From Parcubacteria group bacterium ADurb.Bin192 (lineage in GTDB: Bacteria; Patescibacteriota; Patescibacteriia; 2-12-FULL-60-25): 64,000 bases of DNA. Shown here piece by piece: positions 1 through 8,744 of this stretch; positions within the stretch are counted from its first letter, which is position 1; every line of letters starts with the position of its first letter. The DNA lies in contig MWCR01000008.1 in the NCBI GenBank assembly GCA_002070095.1, positions 1 to 64,000 on the forward strand. Reading direction: 5' to 3'. Made by a program: the position numbers and the translations under genes. The notes beneath the pieces are model-generated. The model made no database searches and was not told where the DNA came from. It was given only the letters and a program-made list of their open reading frames with translations.

Positions 1-4
1 TTTT

Positions 5-91
5 GACGCAGGACGCGGGACGAGCGACGCAGGACGTTAGGTACGTGAGAGGACGTTATGTACGCTAAGTACGTGATGGACGTGAGTATGC
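5..91. repeat. Degenerate short-word repeat array upstream of valS
   Basis: The stretch is built from overlapping short words. GACGCAGGACG occurs at 5-15 and 26-36, AGGACGTTA at 31-39 and 50-58, and GTACGTGA at 41-48 and 69-76. No gene is visible in it. The 13-mer at 17-29 reappears in reverse complement inside valS (1473-1485). Arrays of short drifting words between genes are common in Patescibacteria; what they do is unknown. The array may continue upstream of the window. Confidence 0.6.
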
Positions 92-140
92 TTGAGAGGC
101 ATTGCCTATCTCCCGTTTTTTCCGTAACATGGCAGTCATT

Positions 141-2858
141 ATGGATTACAGTGAATTGCCTAAAGCTTACGATGCTTCGGCCGTGGAAAAAGATATTTTT
201 AAAGCCTGGGAAGAGGCGGGTTATTTTGACCCGGATAAGCTCCCCGAGCGCAATCAAAACGGCGAGCCGTATTGTATTGTTTTACCCCCGCCTAACAGAA
301 CCGGGACTTTGCACATGGGACATGCCAAAATGCTGGCTGTAGAGGATTTGTTAATCCGTTTTTATCGTATGCAAGGACGAAAAGCTTACTGGATACCGGG
401 TACAGATCATGCGGCTATTTCAACGCAAGTTAAAGTTGAGCAGATATTAATCAAACAAGGCATGAAAGATCCTCGCCGCGAATTGGGACGAGAGAAGTTC
501 TTGGAAGAAGTGAAAAAGTTTGCCCAGCAATCACGCGATACCATTGTCAGCCAATGCAAAGCCATGGGTGCATCCATGGATTGGAACCGAGAAAAATACA
601 CTTTGGACGAAGATAGGAATAAAGCGGTCAATCACATGTTCAAGATGATGTATGAAGATGGTTTGATTGAGCGCGGTTTTCGCGTGGTTAACTGGGATCC
701 TCAATTCAAGACCACCTTGTCTGACGACGAGGTTTTGCATAAAGAGACTCAGGCAGAATTGGTGACTTTTAAGTATGATAAAGATTTTCCCATTGCCATA
801 TCCACCACTCGCGCTGAAACCAAATTTGGTGATACGGCCGTAGCGGTCCATCCTGATGACGTAAGATACAAGCAGTATATAGGGCAGACACTGGCGGCTA
901 ATTATTGCGGTAAACAAATTTCTGTCAAAGTAATTGCTGACAAGGAAGTTGATCCGGAATTTGGAACCGGGGCTTTGGGTGTGACCCCGGCGCATTCCAT
1001 GATTGATTCTGATATTGCGAATCGTCATGAATTGCCCATGGTGCAGGTGATTGGTCAGGACGCGCGCATGACAGTCGAAGCTGGACCTGATTTTGAAGGC
1101 TTAACCACCTTGGAAGCTCGTGCTAAGGCTATAAGCATGCTGGAAGAAGCTGGTTGTCTGATAAAAAAAGAAGCAGTTCCTCAGAATCTGATGATTGCGG
1201 AAAGAGGAGGGGCGACTGTTGAACAATTGCCAATGAGGCAGTGGTTTGTGCGCGTTAATAAACCGTTTAAATTACGTCAGAACTCTTTGGGTAAATGGAA
1301 GCAAGGCGATGAAACAACGCTTAAAGAGCTTATGCGCCACGCTGTTGAGTCCGGTCAGACGCGTATATTGCCGGAAAGTTTTCATAAAATTTATTTTCAT
1401 TGGATAGATAATTTGCGCGACTGGTGTATTTCGCGCCAGATTTGGTTTGGGCATCAAATCCCTGTGTGGTATCGTCGCTCGTCCCAGGCCGCTCGTCCCA
1501 CATCAGAGGATTGTGAGGTTAGCGTTGGGGTAGAACCCGAGGGTGATGGCTGGGAGCGTGACCCGGATACTTTGGATACCTGGTTCTCATCCGGCATGTG
1601 GACTTTTTCCACCTTGGGTTGGCCTGATACGGCTTCGGTTGATGAACAGGGAAATCTTATTAAAACAGGAGAACTGGCTATGTATCACCCAACCAATGTT
1701 TTGGAAACTGGTTATGACATTATATTCTTTTGGGTGGCGCGCATGATTTTAATGTCTGCCTATGCTTTGGGCGAAGTACCATTTCATGATTCTTATTTGC
1801 ATGGCTTAGTGCGTGATGATCAAGGCAGAAAAATGTCAAAGTCATTGGATAATATTTTAGACCCTTTGGATCTGATTCCGAAGTACGGCACGGACGCGGT
1901 GCGCTTATCGCTGGTCATGGGAACCAGTCCGGGATTGGATCAAAAATTATCAGAAGAAAAAATTAAGGATTTCAGAAATTTCACCAACAAGCTTTGGAAT
2001 ATATCCCGTTTTGTTTTACAGAGCACGAGCCAGACGACGGTTGAAGAAGCTGATCGTCAGCGGGCGGGCGGTAAAACTTTATCTGATGACTGGATTTTGT
2101 CTCGTTTCTACCATGTTCAAAATAAGGTCACGGCCTTAATTAAAGATTATCAACTATCACAAGCCGGTGAATTGTTGCGTGATTTTACTTGGAGCGATTT
2201 AGCGGATTGGTATCTGGAAATATCCAAGATTGAAAAAAATAAAGACGCTGTACTGGGGCATATTTTGCCGCGGCTTTTGAAATTATGGCACCCGTTCATG
2301 CCTTTTGTGACCGAATACATCTGGAAGGTCGGTGGGTTGGGCTCCGGGCAGTTAATGGTCTCCGAATGGCCAAGTGAAGAATCTCAAGCCTCGGAGGCGG
2401 AGAAGCGATTTGAAACAATCAAAACATTGGTGACTGATTTGCGCCGTTTGCGCAGTGAGCAGGGTATTGAGCCGGTAAAATTTGTGGAGTTCGCGGTGGT
2501 CGCGGATCATGCCGGAAGCCAAATTATTGAAAAGAACATGGAGGTGGTAAAAAGTTTATGCCGGGCCGAAAAGATTATTTTAGCCGATAAAATTGATGAC
2601 GGGTGGGCGGCGGCCGTCTCCGGGTCCATGACCATTGGTTTGAATTTGGCCGGAGCTGTGGATGTTGAGGCTGAAAAGATGAAACTGCAAAAAGAAATGG
2701 AAGATTTGATTCCGTATATAGAGTCTACTGAAAAGAAATTATCAAATTCAGAGTTTACAGCTAAAGCCCCGGAAAAAGTGGTAAAAGGCATGCAGGATAA
2801 GTTGGAAGAAGCAAAACACAAATTGGCGGCTTTGGAGCAAAGATTGAAGATTTTATAA
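141..2858 (+). CDS. valS: Valyl-tRNA synthetase
   Basis: Charges tRNA-Val in the cytoplasm; class I synthetase of about 905 residues. The HIGH signature is HMGH at residues 58-61 and the second signature KMSKS is near 564-568. Between them lies the CP1 editing region. An anticodon-binding domain and a C-terminal coiled coil (Lys/Glu-rich, last 65 residues) follow. I chose ATG 141 because similarity to the family begins at MDYSELPKAYD; ATG 129 and TTG 102 are in-frame alternatives and none has a clear ribosome site. Residues about 444-457 (bases 1471-1510) contain words shared with the repeat array at the window start, so this segment looks like a repeat insertion tolerated in a variable loop. 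Followed by a hairpin and a convergent small gene. Confidence 0.95.
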   Translation: MDYSELPKAYDASAVEKDIFKAWEEAGYFDPDKLPERNQNGEPYCIVLPPPNRTGTLHMGHAKMLAVEDLLIRFYRMQGRKAYWIPGTDHAAISTQVKVEQILIKQGMKDPRRELGREKFLEEVKKFAQQSRDTIVSQCKAMGASMDWNREKYTLDEDRNKAVNHMFKMMYEDGLIERGFRVVNWDPQFKTTLSDDEVLHKETQAELVTFKYDKDFPIAISTTRAETKFGDTAVAVHPDDVRYKQYIGQTLAANYCGKQISVKVIADKEVDPEFGTGALGVTPAHSMIDSDIANRHELPMVQVIGQDARMTVEAGPDFEGLTTLEARAKAISMLEEAGCLIKKEAVPQNLMIAERGGATVEQLPMRQWFVRVNKPFKLRQNSLGKWKQGDETTLKELMRHAVESGQTRILPESFHKIYFHWIDNLRDWCISRQIWFGHQIPVWYRRSSQAARPTSEDCEVSVGVEPEGDGWERDPDTLDTWFSSGMWTFSTLGWPDTASVDEQGNLIKTGELAMYHPTNVLETGYDIIFFWVARMILMSAYALGEVPFHDSYLHGLVRDDQGRKMSKSLDNILDPLDLIPKYGTDAVRLSLVMGTSPGLDQKLSEEKIKDFRNFTNKLWNISRFVLQSTSQTTVEEADRQRAGGKTLSDDWILSRFYHVQNKVTALIKDYQLSQAGELLRDFTWSDLADWYLEISKIEKNKDAVLGHILPRLLKLWHPFMPFVTEYIWKVGGLGSGQLMVSEWPSEESQASEAEKRFETIKTLVTDLRRLRSEQGIEPVKFVEFAVVADHAGSQIIEKNMEVVKSLCRAEKIILADKIDDGWAAAVSGSMTIGLNLAGAVDVEAEKMKLQKEMEDLIPYIESTEKKLSNSEFTAKAPEKVVKGMQDKLEEAKHKLAALEQRLKIL

Positions 2859-2887
2859 AAATCCTCGTGGTTTTATCCACGAGGGAG
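2859..2887 (-). terminator. Intrinsic terminator for the 85-aa acidic gene
   Basis: Stem CCTCGTGG/CCACGAGG around a 6-base loop. Read on the minus strand it is followed by ATTTTTAT, so it ends the small minus-strand gene. It also sits directly behind the valS stop. Confidence 0.75.
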
Positions 2888-2919
2888 AGAGTGCGTCCTA
2901 TTCGGACGTGTGAGTTGAG

Positions 2920-3177
2920 TTACCCGCGGAGCGGGCCGAACAGGCGGTCGAGCTCAGCTTCTTCGTCGGACAGGGATTCGTCTTTTCCTGACAGGCCGAC
3001 ATCTTCCCAGGGCATCTCTTCAGCCCAGTCGAAGTGCAACGGGTCAGTTTCATGGACGCCTTCATCTTCGAATTGGAATACGTCCTGTCCATCTGGAACG
3101 GATCCGTATGTTTGAGTATCTTCAGAGGGTTCAATGCCTTCAAAGCTGAAAGGCAGGGGTCCTTGCGGCCGGTTCAT
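2920..3177 (-). CDS. Small acidic protein of unknown function (85 aa)
   Basis: Not recognised. The product is strongly acidic (many Asp/Glu, few Lys), rich in Pro and Phe/Trp, with no membrane segment or signal peptide, so it is probably cytoplasmic and largely disordered. The start at 3177 is set by a good ribosome site (GGAGGA, five bases before ATG); the upstream GTG in the same frame would place that site inside the coding region. It has its own consensus promoter, a structured 45-nt leader and its own terminator, and is divergent from tyrS. That complete expression unit argues for a real gene despite the short length. Confidence 0.65.
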   Translation of the reverse strand: MNRPQGPLPFSFEGIEPSEDTQTYGSVPDGQDVFQFEDEGVHETDPLHFDWAEEMPWEDVGLSGKDESLSDEEAELDRLFGPLRG

Positions 3178-3225
3178 CGGTTCCTCCACTGATTTAATTG
3201 CTCACCGCTTTAAGCTGGTGAGTGG
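3178..3225 (-). promoter_or_regulatory. Structured 5' leader with ribosome-site-masking stem
   Basis: Nested inverted repeats CTCACC/GGTGAG (3201-3206, 3217-3222) and CCACT/AGTGG (3186-3190, 3221-3225). On the minus-strand RNA the AGTGG arm runs into the Shine-Dalgarno (GTGGAGGA), so one fold would partly hide it. The arms overlap by two bases, so the two stems may be alternatives. Confidence 0.5.
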
Positions 3226-3228
3226 CTT

Positions 3229-3257
3229 ATTAAATACGTTTTACGGTATTTTGTCAA
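3229..3257 (-). promoter_or_regulatory. Promoter of the 85-aa acidic gene
   Basis: Minus-strand TTGACA (3252-3257), 17-base spacer, TTTAAT (3229-3234). Near-perfect sigma-70-type spacing; transcription should begin near 3222. Confidence 0.75.
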
Positions 3258-3266
3258 TCTGGATAG

Positions 3267-3295
3267 TTGCGGTTTTGACTCTTTTTAGCTAATAT
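3267..3295 (+). promoter_or_regulatory. tyrS promoter, leaderless type
   Basis: TTGCGG (3267-3272), 17-base spacer, TAATAT (3290-3295), then only 7 bases to ATG 3303. Transcription would start at or next to the start codon. Confidence 0.65.
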
Positions 3296-3302
3296 TCGTG
3301 TC

Positions 3303-4706
3303 ATGACTAACATCAAGACAGATGACCAGCTGGTCACTAATTTTTTGGACAGGGCGGTTGAAAATGTTTATCCCTCCAAAGAAGCTTTTGGTACGGCTAT
3401 GAAATCCGGTAAGCAATTGACGGCTTATTTGGGTATAGATCCAACCGGACCTTCACTGCATTTGGGTCATGCCATTGCTATGAAAAAATTGCGCCAGCTT
3501 CAAGAGTTGGGCCACAAGGTCATTTTATTGATCGGTGATTTTACGGCCATGATCGGCGACCCGACCGATAAAGCTACGGCCAGAAAAAAGCTCACCAGAG
3601 AGCAGGTCTTGGAAAATTGTAAAAATTACAGGGAGCAGGCCGCCAAGATATTGGATATGGATGGCAGTCAAACCGGTAACCCCGTAGACATGAAATATAA
3701 CAGCGAGTGGTTGGGTAAAATGTCATTTGCGGACGTAGTGGAACTGGCCTCTCATTTTACGGTTCAGCAGATGTTGGAGCGGGATATGTTCCGCCGGCGC
3801 ATGTCTTGGCGTTCCGTGTGTCCGCGCTGTAAAAAAGAAAATTTGCTTTCGGCCGAAGTTCAGCAAACCGTGACCGATGAACATGGGAATAAAGTTGTTT
3901 TATCAAGCATCGATGATTTAACCTGGCAGTGCAAGGAATGTGGGAACAAATACACTACCGAGACGGCTAATGAGATACATTCTCCCAGGCCGGTCTTTGT
4001 GCATGAATTTTTATATCCTTTGATGCAGGGTTATGATTCCGTGGCCATGGATGTGGATGTGGAAGTGGGCGGCAATGATCAGACTTTTAACATGCTGGCC
4101 GGTCGTGAGTTGATGAAGGATTTGAAACAAAAAGAGAAATTTGTGTTGACGGCCAAGTTGCTGGCCGATCCGGACGGCAAAAAAATGGGTAAAAGCGAAG
4201 GCAATATGATTACGCTGGATGATGCTCCGGATCAAATGTTCGGCAAAGTCATGAGCTGGACGGACGGCATGATCGCCGATGGTTTTGAGCTGTGCACGGA
4301 CGTGCCCGGAGAGGAGATAGACGCCATGGTGGAAAAAATGGAAGAAGGTGAAAATCCGGTGGCTTTTAAGCGGCTGTTAGCCAAGGAAATAGTGGCGGCT
4401 TGGCATTCCGCGGAAGCGGCTGAAAGGGCTGAACAGGATTTTGACCGTCTTTTTAAGAAGCATGAAGCTCCGGACGAGATGCCTGAATTTACGGTAGATC
4501 TAAAAAGACATAAACTGATCGATCTTTTGGTTTTGTCCGGGCTGGCTCCTTCCAAGAGTGATGCGCGCCGGCAGATAGAGCAGGGCGCGGTTAAGGTTGA
4601 CGGTCAGTCCGTGGATGATCCGGAAGCGGAAACCGAAATGGTTAATGCTTATTTGATTCTGCAGAAAGGCAAACGCTACTTTGCTAAAATAATTCTAAAA
4701 TCATAG
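3303..4706 (+). CDS. tyrS: Tyrosyl-tRNA synthetase with inserted zinc ribbon
   Basis: Charges tRNA-Tyr; class I synthetase of 467 residues, longer than the usual 400-430. HLGH is at residues 53-56, KMGKS near 294-298 and a C-terminal S4 RNA-binding domain spans about residues 400-460. Between the two active-site signatures lies an extra segment of about 50 residues with two CxxC pairs (Cys173/176 and Cys210/213), the layout of a zinc ribbon, inserted just after the MFRRRM stretch and before the HEFLYPLMQGYDS block. The start codon follows a -10 box by 7 bases. argS begins 12 bases downstream, so the two probably share a transcript. Confidence 0.95.
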   Translation: MTNIKTDDQLVTNFLDRAVENVYPSKEAFGTAMKSGKQLTAYLGIDPTGPSLHLGHAIAMKKLRQLQELGHKVILLIGDFTAMIGDPTDKATARKKLTREQVLENCKNYREQAAKILDMDGSQTGNPVDMKYNSEWLGKMSFADVVELASHFTVQQMLERDMFRRRMSWRSVCPRCKKENLLSAEVQQTVTDEHGNKVVLSSIDDLTWQCKECGNKYTTETANEIHSPRPVFVHEFLYPLMQGYDSVAMDVDVEVGGNDQTFNMLAGRELMKDLKQKEKFVLTAKLLADPDGKKMGKSEGNMITLDDAPDQMFGKVMSWTDGMIADGFELCTDVPGEEIDAMVEKMEEGENPVAFKRLLAKEIVAAWHSAEAAERAEQDFDRLFKKHEAPDEMPEFTVDLKRHKLIDLLVLSGLAPSKSDARRQIEQGAVKVDGQSVDDPEAETEMVNAYLILQKGKRYFAKIILKS

Positions 4707-4718
4707 TCCGGTCATAAT

Positions 4719-6587
4719 ATGTACATGCTTGATGCGGTTAAATCCAATTTGGCCAGATTGATTGGAGAGGCGTTGGAAACTACGGTAGAGCCTCAAGAAG
4801 TGGTTGTCCCGCCCAAACCGGATATGGGCGATTTGGCTTACGGCTGTTTCAAGCTGGCTAAGGAAAGGGGTTTGAGTCCCAACGAATTGGCTAAAACGGT
4901 TGCTGATAATATCCAACATCTGGATCAAAGCATAGAATGCGTGGAAGCTTTGGGGCCTTATGTAAATTTTAAAATAAAAAATCAGGTTTTTGTGGAAAGG
5001 GTGATTAAAGAAATAGAGGCCAGAGGGGATGCTTATGGAGCGGGGGAAGCCGGGCGCGGACAGCAGGTGATGCTGGAGTTTGCTAATGTCAACACGCATA
5101 AAGAGTTTCACGTGGGCCATCTTAGAAATATTTTGTTGGGACTGTCGGTGCACAGGATTTTGGATTTCGCGGGCTGGAAAACCATTCCGGTTTCATATAT
5201 CAATGATTATGGTTCGCATGTGGCCAAATGCTTGTGGCTGTTCGTGCGCGAACACGCCAAAGATGTGCCTCAAAAAAAATCCAAAACCGGTTCGTCCAAA
5301 AAAGATCAGGCTCCGGCTCTGTCTCCGGAAGAGTGGACCGAGCATGTTATGCAAAATCTATCAGCCGTCTGGGTTAGAAAAATGATAGAGTCCATGCCGG
5401 TTAAAACCAGAACCGGCAGCTATCTGGGCGACTTGTATGTTGAGGCCAGCAAACTGCTGGAGGAAAATGATGACTGGAAAAAAGATATTTCTTTTATTCT
5501 TCAGAAACTGGAAGCGCACGATCCGGCCTGGACTTTGTTATGGCAAGAAACCAAGCGTTGGAGCATGCAGGAATTTTATCGTATTTTACAAGACTTTAAT
5601 GTCAGTATTCACCGCCAATACTTTGAGAGTGAAGTGGTCGATCAGAGCATCGGTTTGGTTCACGAACTGCTGGACAGGGGTATAGCCATGGAGTCCCAAG
5701 GCGCGGTTATTATTGATTTGGATGCTTATCCGGACCCGGAGATACAAAAGCAGAAACTGGGAGTGTTGATGTTGCGTAAGACTGACGGGACTTTAATTTA
5801 CGCCACCAAAGATGTGCCCTTGGCAGAACTGAAATTCATGGAATATCCGGAGCAGGTTTTGAGTATCATTGTGGTTGACTCACGTCAGTCTTTATACTTC
5901 AAGCAATTGTTTGCCACGCTTAAATTGCTGGGTTATGACAAGCCGTTTAAGCATTTGGCGTATGAATTCGTGACTCTGCCCGAAGGGGCCATGGCCAGCC
6001 GCAAAGGCAATGTGATTCTTTTGAAGGATTTAATGCAGAAGGCTTTTGAAGCGGCCAGGCAGGAGGTTCTAAAGAGGCATGATGATTGGAATGAGGGCAA
6101 GGTTGATTATACGGCTTGGTGCATTTCGCAGGGCGGCGTGAATTTTGCTTTGCTGAAACAAGATCCGGAAAAAGTGATTGTTTTTGATATTCAAAAAGCT
6201 TTATCTTTTGAGGGCGACACCGGCCCTTATGTGCAGTATGCGTTAACTCGCTTGCAGGCCATAGTCAATAAAGGCAAGGCGTCCAAAAAAGATTTATCGG
6301 GCGCGGATTTGACCAAGCTTGAACATGAGACGGAAAAACAATTGGCTGTCTGCCTGGCCCAATTTCCCGAGGTATGCGCTCGATCGGCCGCGCTTTACCG
6401 GCCGTCCTTGATAGCTCAATGGTTGCTGGAGGCGGCTTCCAAGGTCAATGCTTTTTACAGAGATGTGCAGGTTTTGGACGCGCCTAAAGATTTACAAATG
6501 GCCAGATTGCGTTTTATTTTGGCCGCGCAAAAAAGCATGACCAATGGTTTGCGGTGTTTGGGGATAAACGTACCCGATGCCATGTAA
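4719..6587 (+). CDS. argS: Arginyl-tRNA synthetase
   Basis: Charges tRNA-Arg; 622 residues, somewhat longer than the usual 550-590. The N-terminal Add-1 domain is followed by a HIGH-type motif, HVGH, in FHVGHLRN. The second signature is the degenerate form common in ArgRS (ASRKGNVI). The C-terminal DALR anticodon domain includes GDTGPYVQYALTRL just before it. A Lys/Ser-rich insert near residues 186-205 accounts for part of the extra length. ATG 4725, two codons in, is an equally good start; no ribosome site is visible. Cotranscribed with tyrS. Confidence 0.95.
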   Translation: MYMLDAVKSNLARLIGEALETTVEPQEVVVPPKPDMGDLAYGCFKLAKERGLSPNELAKTVADNIQHLDQSIECVEALGPYVNFKIKNQVFVERVIKEIEARGDAYGAGEAGRGQQVMLEFANVNTHKEFHVGHLRNILLGLSVHRILDFAGWKTIPVSYINDYGSHVAKCLWLFVREHAKDVPQKKSKTGSSKKDQAPALSPEEWTEHVMQNLSAVWVRKMIESMPVKTRTGSYLGDLYVEASKLLEENDDWKKDISFILQKLEAHDPAWTLLWQETKRWSMQEFYRILQDFNVSIHRQYFESEVVDQSIGLVHELLDRGIAMESQGAVIIDLDAYPDPEIQKQKLGVLMLRKTDGTLIYATKDVPLAELKFMEYPEQVLSIIVVDSRQSLYFKQLFATLKLLGYDKPFKHLAYEFVTLPEGAMASRKGNVILLKDLMQKAFEAARQEVLKRHDDWNEGKVDYTAWCISQGGVNFALLKQDPEKVIVFDIQKALSFEGDTGPYVQYALTRLQAIVNKGKASKKDLSGADLTKLEHETEKQLAVCLAQFPEVCARSAALYRPSLIAQWLLEAASKVNAFYRDVQVLDAPKDLQMARLRFILAAQKSMTNGLRCLGINVPDAM

Positions 6588-6596
6588 CTCAAGTCA

Positions 6597-6625
6597 TTGA
6601 TGATTGGGCGGTGAACGACTATAAT
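6597..6625 (+). promoter_or_regulatory. Histidine kinase promoter, near-leaderless
   Basis: TTGATG (6597-6602), 17-base spacer, perfect TATAAT (6620-6625), then 10 bases to ATG 6636. Confidence 0.75.
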
Positions 6626-6635
6626 ACAGGTGAAG

Positions 6636-8222
6636 ATGCACCTGCTTTCATACTCTCAAACCATTGTTTGCGGAGGGGCTTTGGCCACTTTGTGTTTTGG
6701 ATTGTGGGTTTGGTGGCGCCGTAAAAAACAAGCGGCCAATATTCTCGTAGGCTTATTGGCTTTTATTTTTGCTTTTTGGATCACTGCCCCTTGGATTGCC
6801 GGCTTGGGGCTTCTCTGGCGTCATTACACTTTAATTTGGTTTGTGGTTTATGCTTTGGCTTTATCTTTTGGACCGGCTATTTGTTTACACGGTTCTTCTT
6901 TGATCGCGCGCCGGGAAGATTTGCGCAGAATATATTTGGGTTATGCCATTTCATCAATTGTAGCCAGTTTAATGGTGTTTGGCATGCTGTTAAATAAATT
7001 TGGCTGGCAAGTCTTTTTGGGGCATTGGGTATTATGGGTGATCAACATGGTTTTGCTTGTCTGGTACGCGGGAACAATAATGAGCATTATCATAGATCAT
7101 TATCCACGGCTTTACGCGGAGACTAAACAGGACAACAATGCTTTTTTCGGATTAATTTTGTTTTTGTTGTTTTTAAGCACGGGTGCTCTCTTGATTGCTT
7201 TTGGCCCGGTTACCATGCAGGTATGGATCGCGGCCGCCTCGTTTTTATTTTTCACGGTCGGCTTGATTGCTTGCGTGAGTACCGGTTTCTTAGGGGTTAG
7301 ATTGGCGCCCATAGAAGCCTTTTTCCTTTTTTTGATCTGGGCCAGCGCCATCCTGTTGTTTCATGCCGCCGATCAAGGTGAATTTTGGTTGTCGTTGTTT
7401 GCCGTTATTTTGATTGGAGCTTTTGGCCGGTTTGCCTTGAGATCCATGGCCAAAGAGCATGCGCGGGTGGAAAGAATGGCTTTGTTGAACGAGCAGCTGC
7501 GTCAGCTGGATGAGGCAAGAAATGATTTTACGGCCATGGTGGCGCATCAGCTTAGGAGTCCCATCGGAGGCATCAGAGCGGCCGCTTCCATGTTAAGCGA
7601 CGGCACCTATGGGGAGTTGCCGGATAAGGCGCAGGAAGCCTCGGTTTTGATTAAAAACGCGTCTGAAAGATTGCTGACTTTGGCTGAGACTTACCTTCAG
7701 GGCGTGCGTTTGCATCAGGGCGTGTTTACAGTTAAACCCGTGGTGGCCAACGCGGACCAGCAAATTCAGGCTATAGCCGGTGAACTGATGCCTTTGGCCA
7801 AACTCAAGGGCTTGTTTATTAAAGTTGAGACCGAAAAAATACCCGCTAATTTGCGTTTTGACAGAGATATTTTATCCAATACCATTTTTAATTTGGTGGA
7901 TAATGCCATTAAGTATACGGATAAGGGCGGAGTGATAATCAAAGGCTCTTGGAAGTCGGGTATTCTGTGTATTGATGTGATTGATTCCGGAACCGGCATG
8001 AGCAATCAGGAGCTGTCTACGGCTTTCGACAGATATGCGGCCAAATCTTTGGCCAGCGCCAGGCAAAGAGCCGGGACAGGCTTGGGCCTGTATATAGTCA
8101 AGCGTCTTTTGCACGCGGCCGGCGGCACGATTAAGGCTAAAAGCGCCGGTTACGGCCAAGGGAGCAGGTTTAGTGTTTGTTTGCCCGCCGAGTCAGTTGA
8201 CTTGCGGACGCTAGGCAAGTAA
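6636..8222 (+). CDS. Membrane sensor histidine kinase
   Basis: Two-component sensor kinase of 528 residues. The N-terminal half (to about residue 275) is hydrophobic, with 7-8 predicted membrane spans and no extracytoplasmic domain. Then comes a short coiled linker, a HisKA dimerisation domain with the phosphorylated His at about 304 (AHQLRSP), and an HATPase_c domain with the N box (NLVDNAIKYT), G1 (DSGTGMS) and G2 (GTGLGLYIVK). No response regulator lies beside it, so the partner must be elsewhere. ATG 6636 is preferred over GTG 6630 because the -10 box would put the transcript start near 6632. Bactofilin follows after 12 bases. Confidence 0.9.
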   Translation: MHLLSYSQTIVCGGALATLCFGLWVWWRRKKQAANILVGLLAFIFAFWITAPWIAGLGLLWRHYTLIWFVVYALALSFGPAICLHGSSLIARREDLRRIYLGYAISSIVASLMVFGMLLNKFGWQVFLGHWVLWVINMVLLVWYAGTIMSIIIDHYPRLYAETKQDNNAFFGLILFLLFLSTGALLIAFGPVTMQVWIAAASFLFFTVGLIACVSTGFLGVRLAPIEAFFLFLIWASAILLFHAADQGEFWLSLFAVILIGAFGRFALRSMAKEHARVERMALLNEQLRQLDEARNDFTAMVAHQLRSPIGGIRAAASMLSDGTYGELPDKAQEASVLIKNASERLLTLAETYLQGVRLHQGVFTVKPVVANADQQIQAIAGELMPLAKLKGLFIKVETEKIPANLRFDRDILSNTIFNLVDNAIKYTDKGGVIIKGSWKSGILCIDVIDSGTGMSNQELSTAFDRYAAKSLASARQRAGTGLGLYIVKRLLHAAGGTIKAKSAGYGQGSRFSVCLPAESVDLRTLGK

Positions 8223-8234
8223 TGTTTGGCTGTT

Positions 8235-8717
8235 ATGTCACTTTTTGGATCCATGCCATCCGTCCCGGCGGATCGTCCGGAAAACGGCAGTCCTCAGCCG
8301 TCTGTGCCCATTTTTAATACCAAAAATAAAAATTCACCTTCAACCGTGATTGCCAAGGGTGTGCGTTTGGAGGGGGATTTTAAAAGCCAAGGCGATGTTT
8401 TAATCGAAGGAGAGGTTGTGGGCAGTATCAGTACGGACAGTCTTTTGACCGTGGGTAATGACGCTTTGCTTAAAGCCGGAGTACAGGCTTCGGAAGCCGT
8501 GATTGCCGGCCGGGTTGAAGGCAATCTGAATATCACAAATCGTCTCGAAATCAAAGGTACGGCTAAGATAAAGGGAGACATTGTCTGTCAGACGGTTGTG
8601 GTGGAGGCGGGAGCTGTTTTGCAGGGCAATATGAAAAGCGGGGATGGATCCAAGGCGGAGGATAATCCTTCGGCTCCGGTTTCCAAGCCGAATATCGAAC
8701 AAAAGCCATCCGCCTAA
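8235..8717 (+). CDS. Bactofilin (polymer-forming cytoskeletal protein)
   Basis: Bactofilins self-assemble into filaments that scaffold envelope processes. The 160-residue product has a disordered Pro/Ser-rich N terminus, a central DUF583 right-handed beta-helix (about residues 38-130) with repeating turns such as GDVLIEGEVVGSI and AEVAGRVEGNL-like steps, and a disordered tail. No signal peptide, so it acts from the cytoplasm. ATG 8235 is taken as start; TTG 8226 is possible. It lies between the sensor kinase and the DAGK-like gene, probably in one operon. Confidence 0.88.
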   Translation: MSLFGSMPSVPADRPENGSPQPSVPIFNTKNKNSPSTVIAKGVRLEGDFKSQGDVLIEGEVVGSISTDSLLTVGNDALLKAGVQASEAVIAGRVEGNLNITNRLEIKGTAKIKGDIVCQTVVVEAGAVLQGNMKSGDGSKAEDNPSAPVSKPNIEQKPSA

Positions 8718-8744
8718 GGCGGTTGGTTTTGTAATCAGGCCATT

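Noticed and set aside
531-1028. Minus-strand ORFs inside valS, prfA (16347-16862), argS (4701-5153) and gyrB
   Set aside because: Shadow frames of strongly conserved genes with no ribosome site, promoter or recognisable product.
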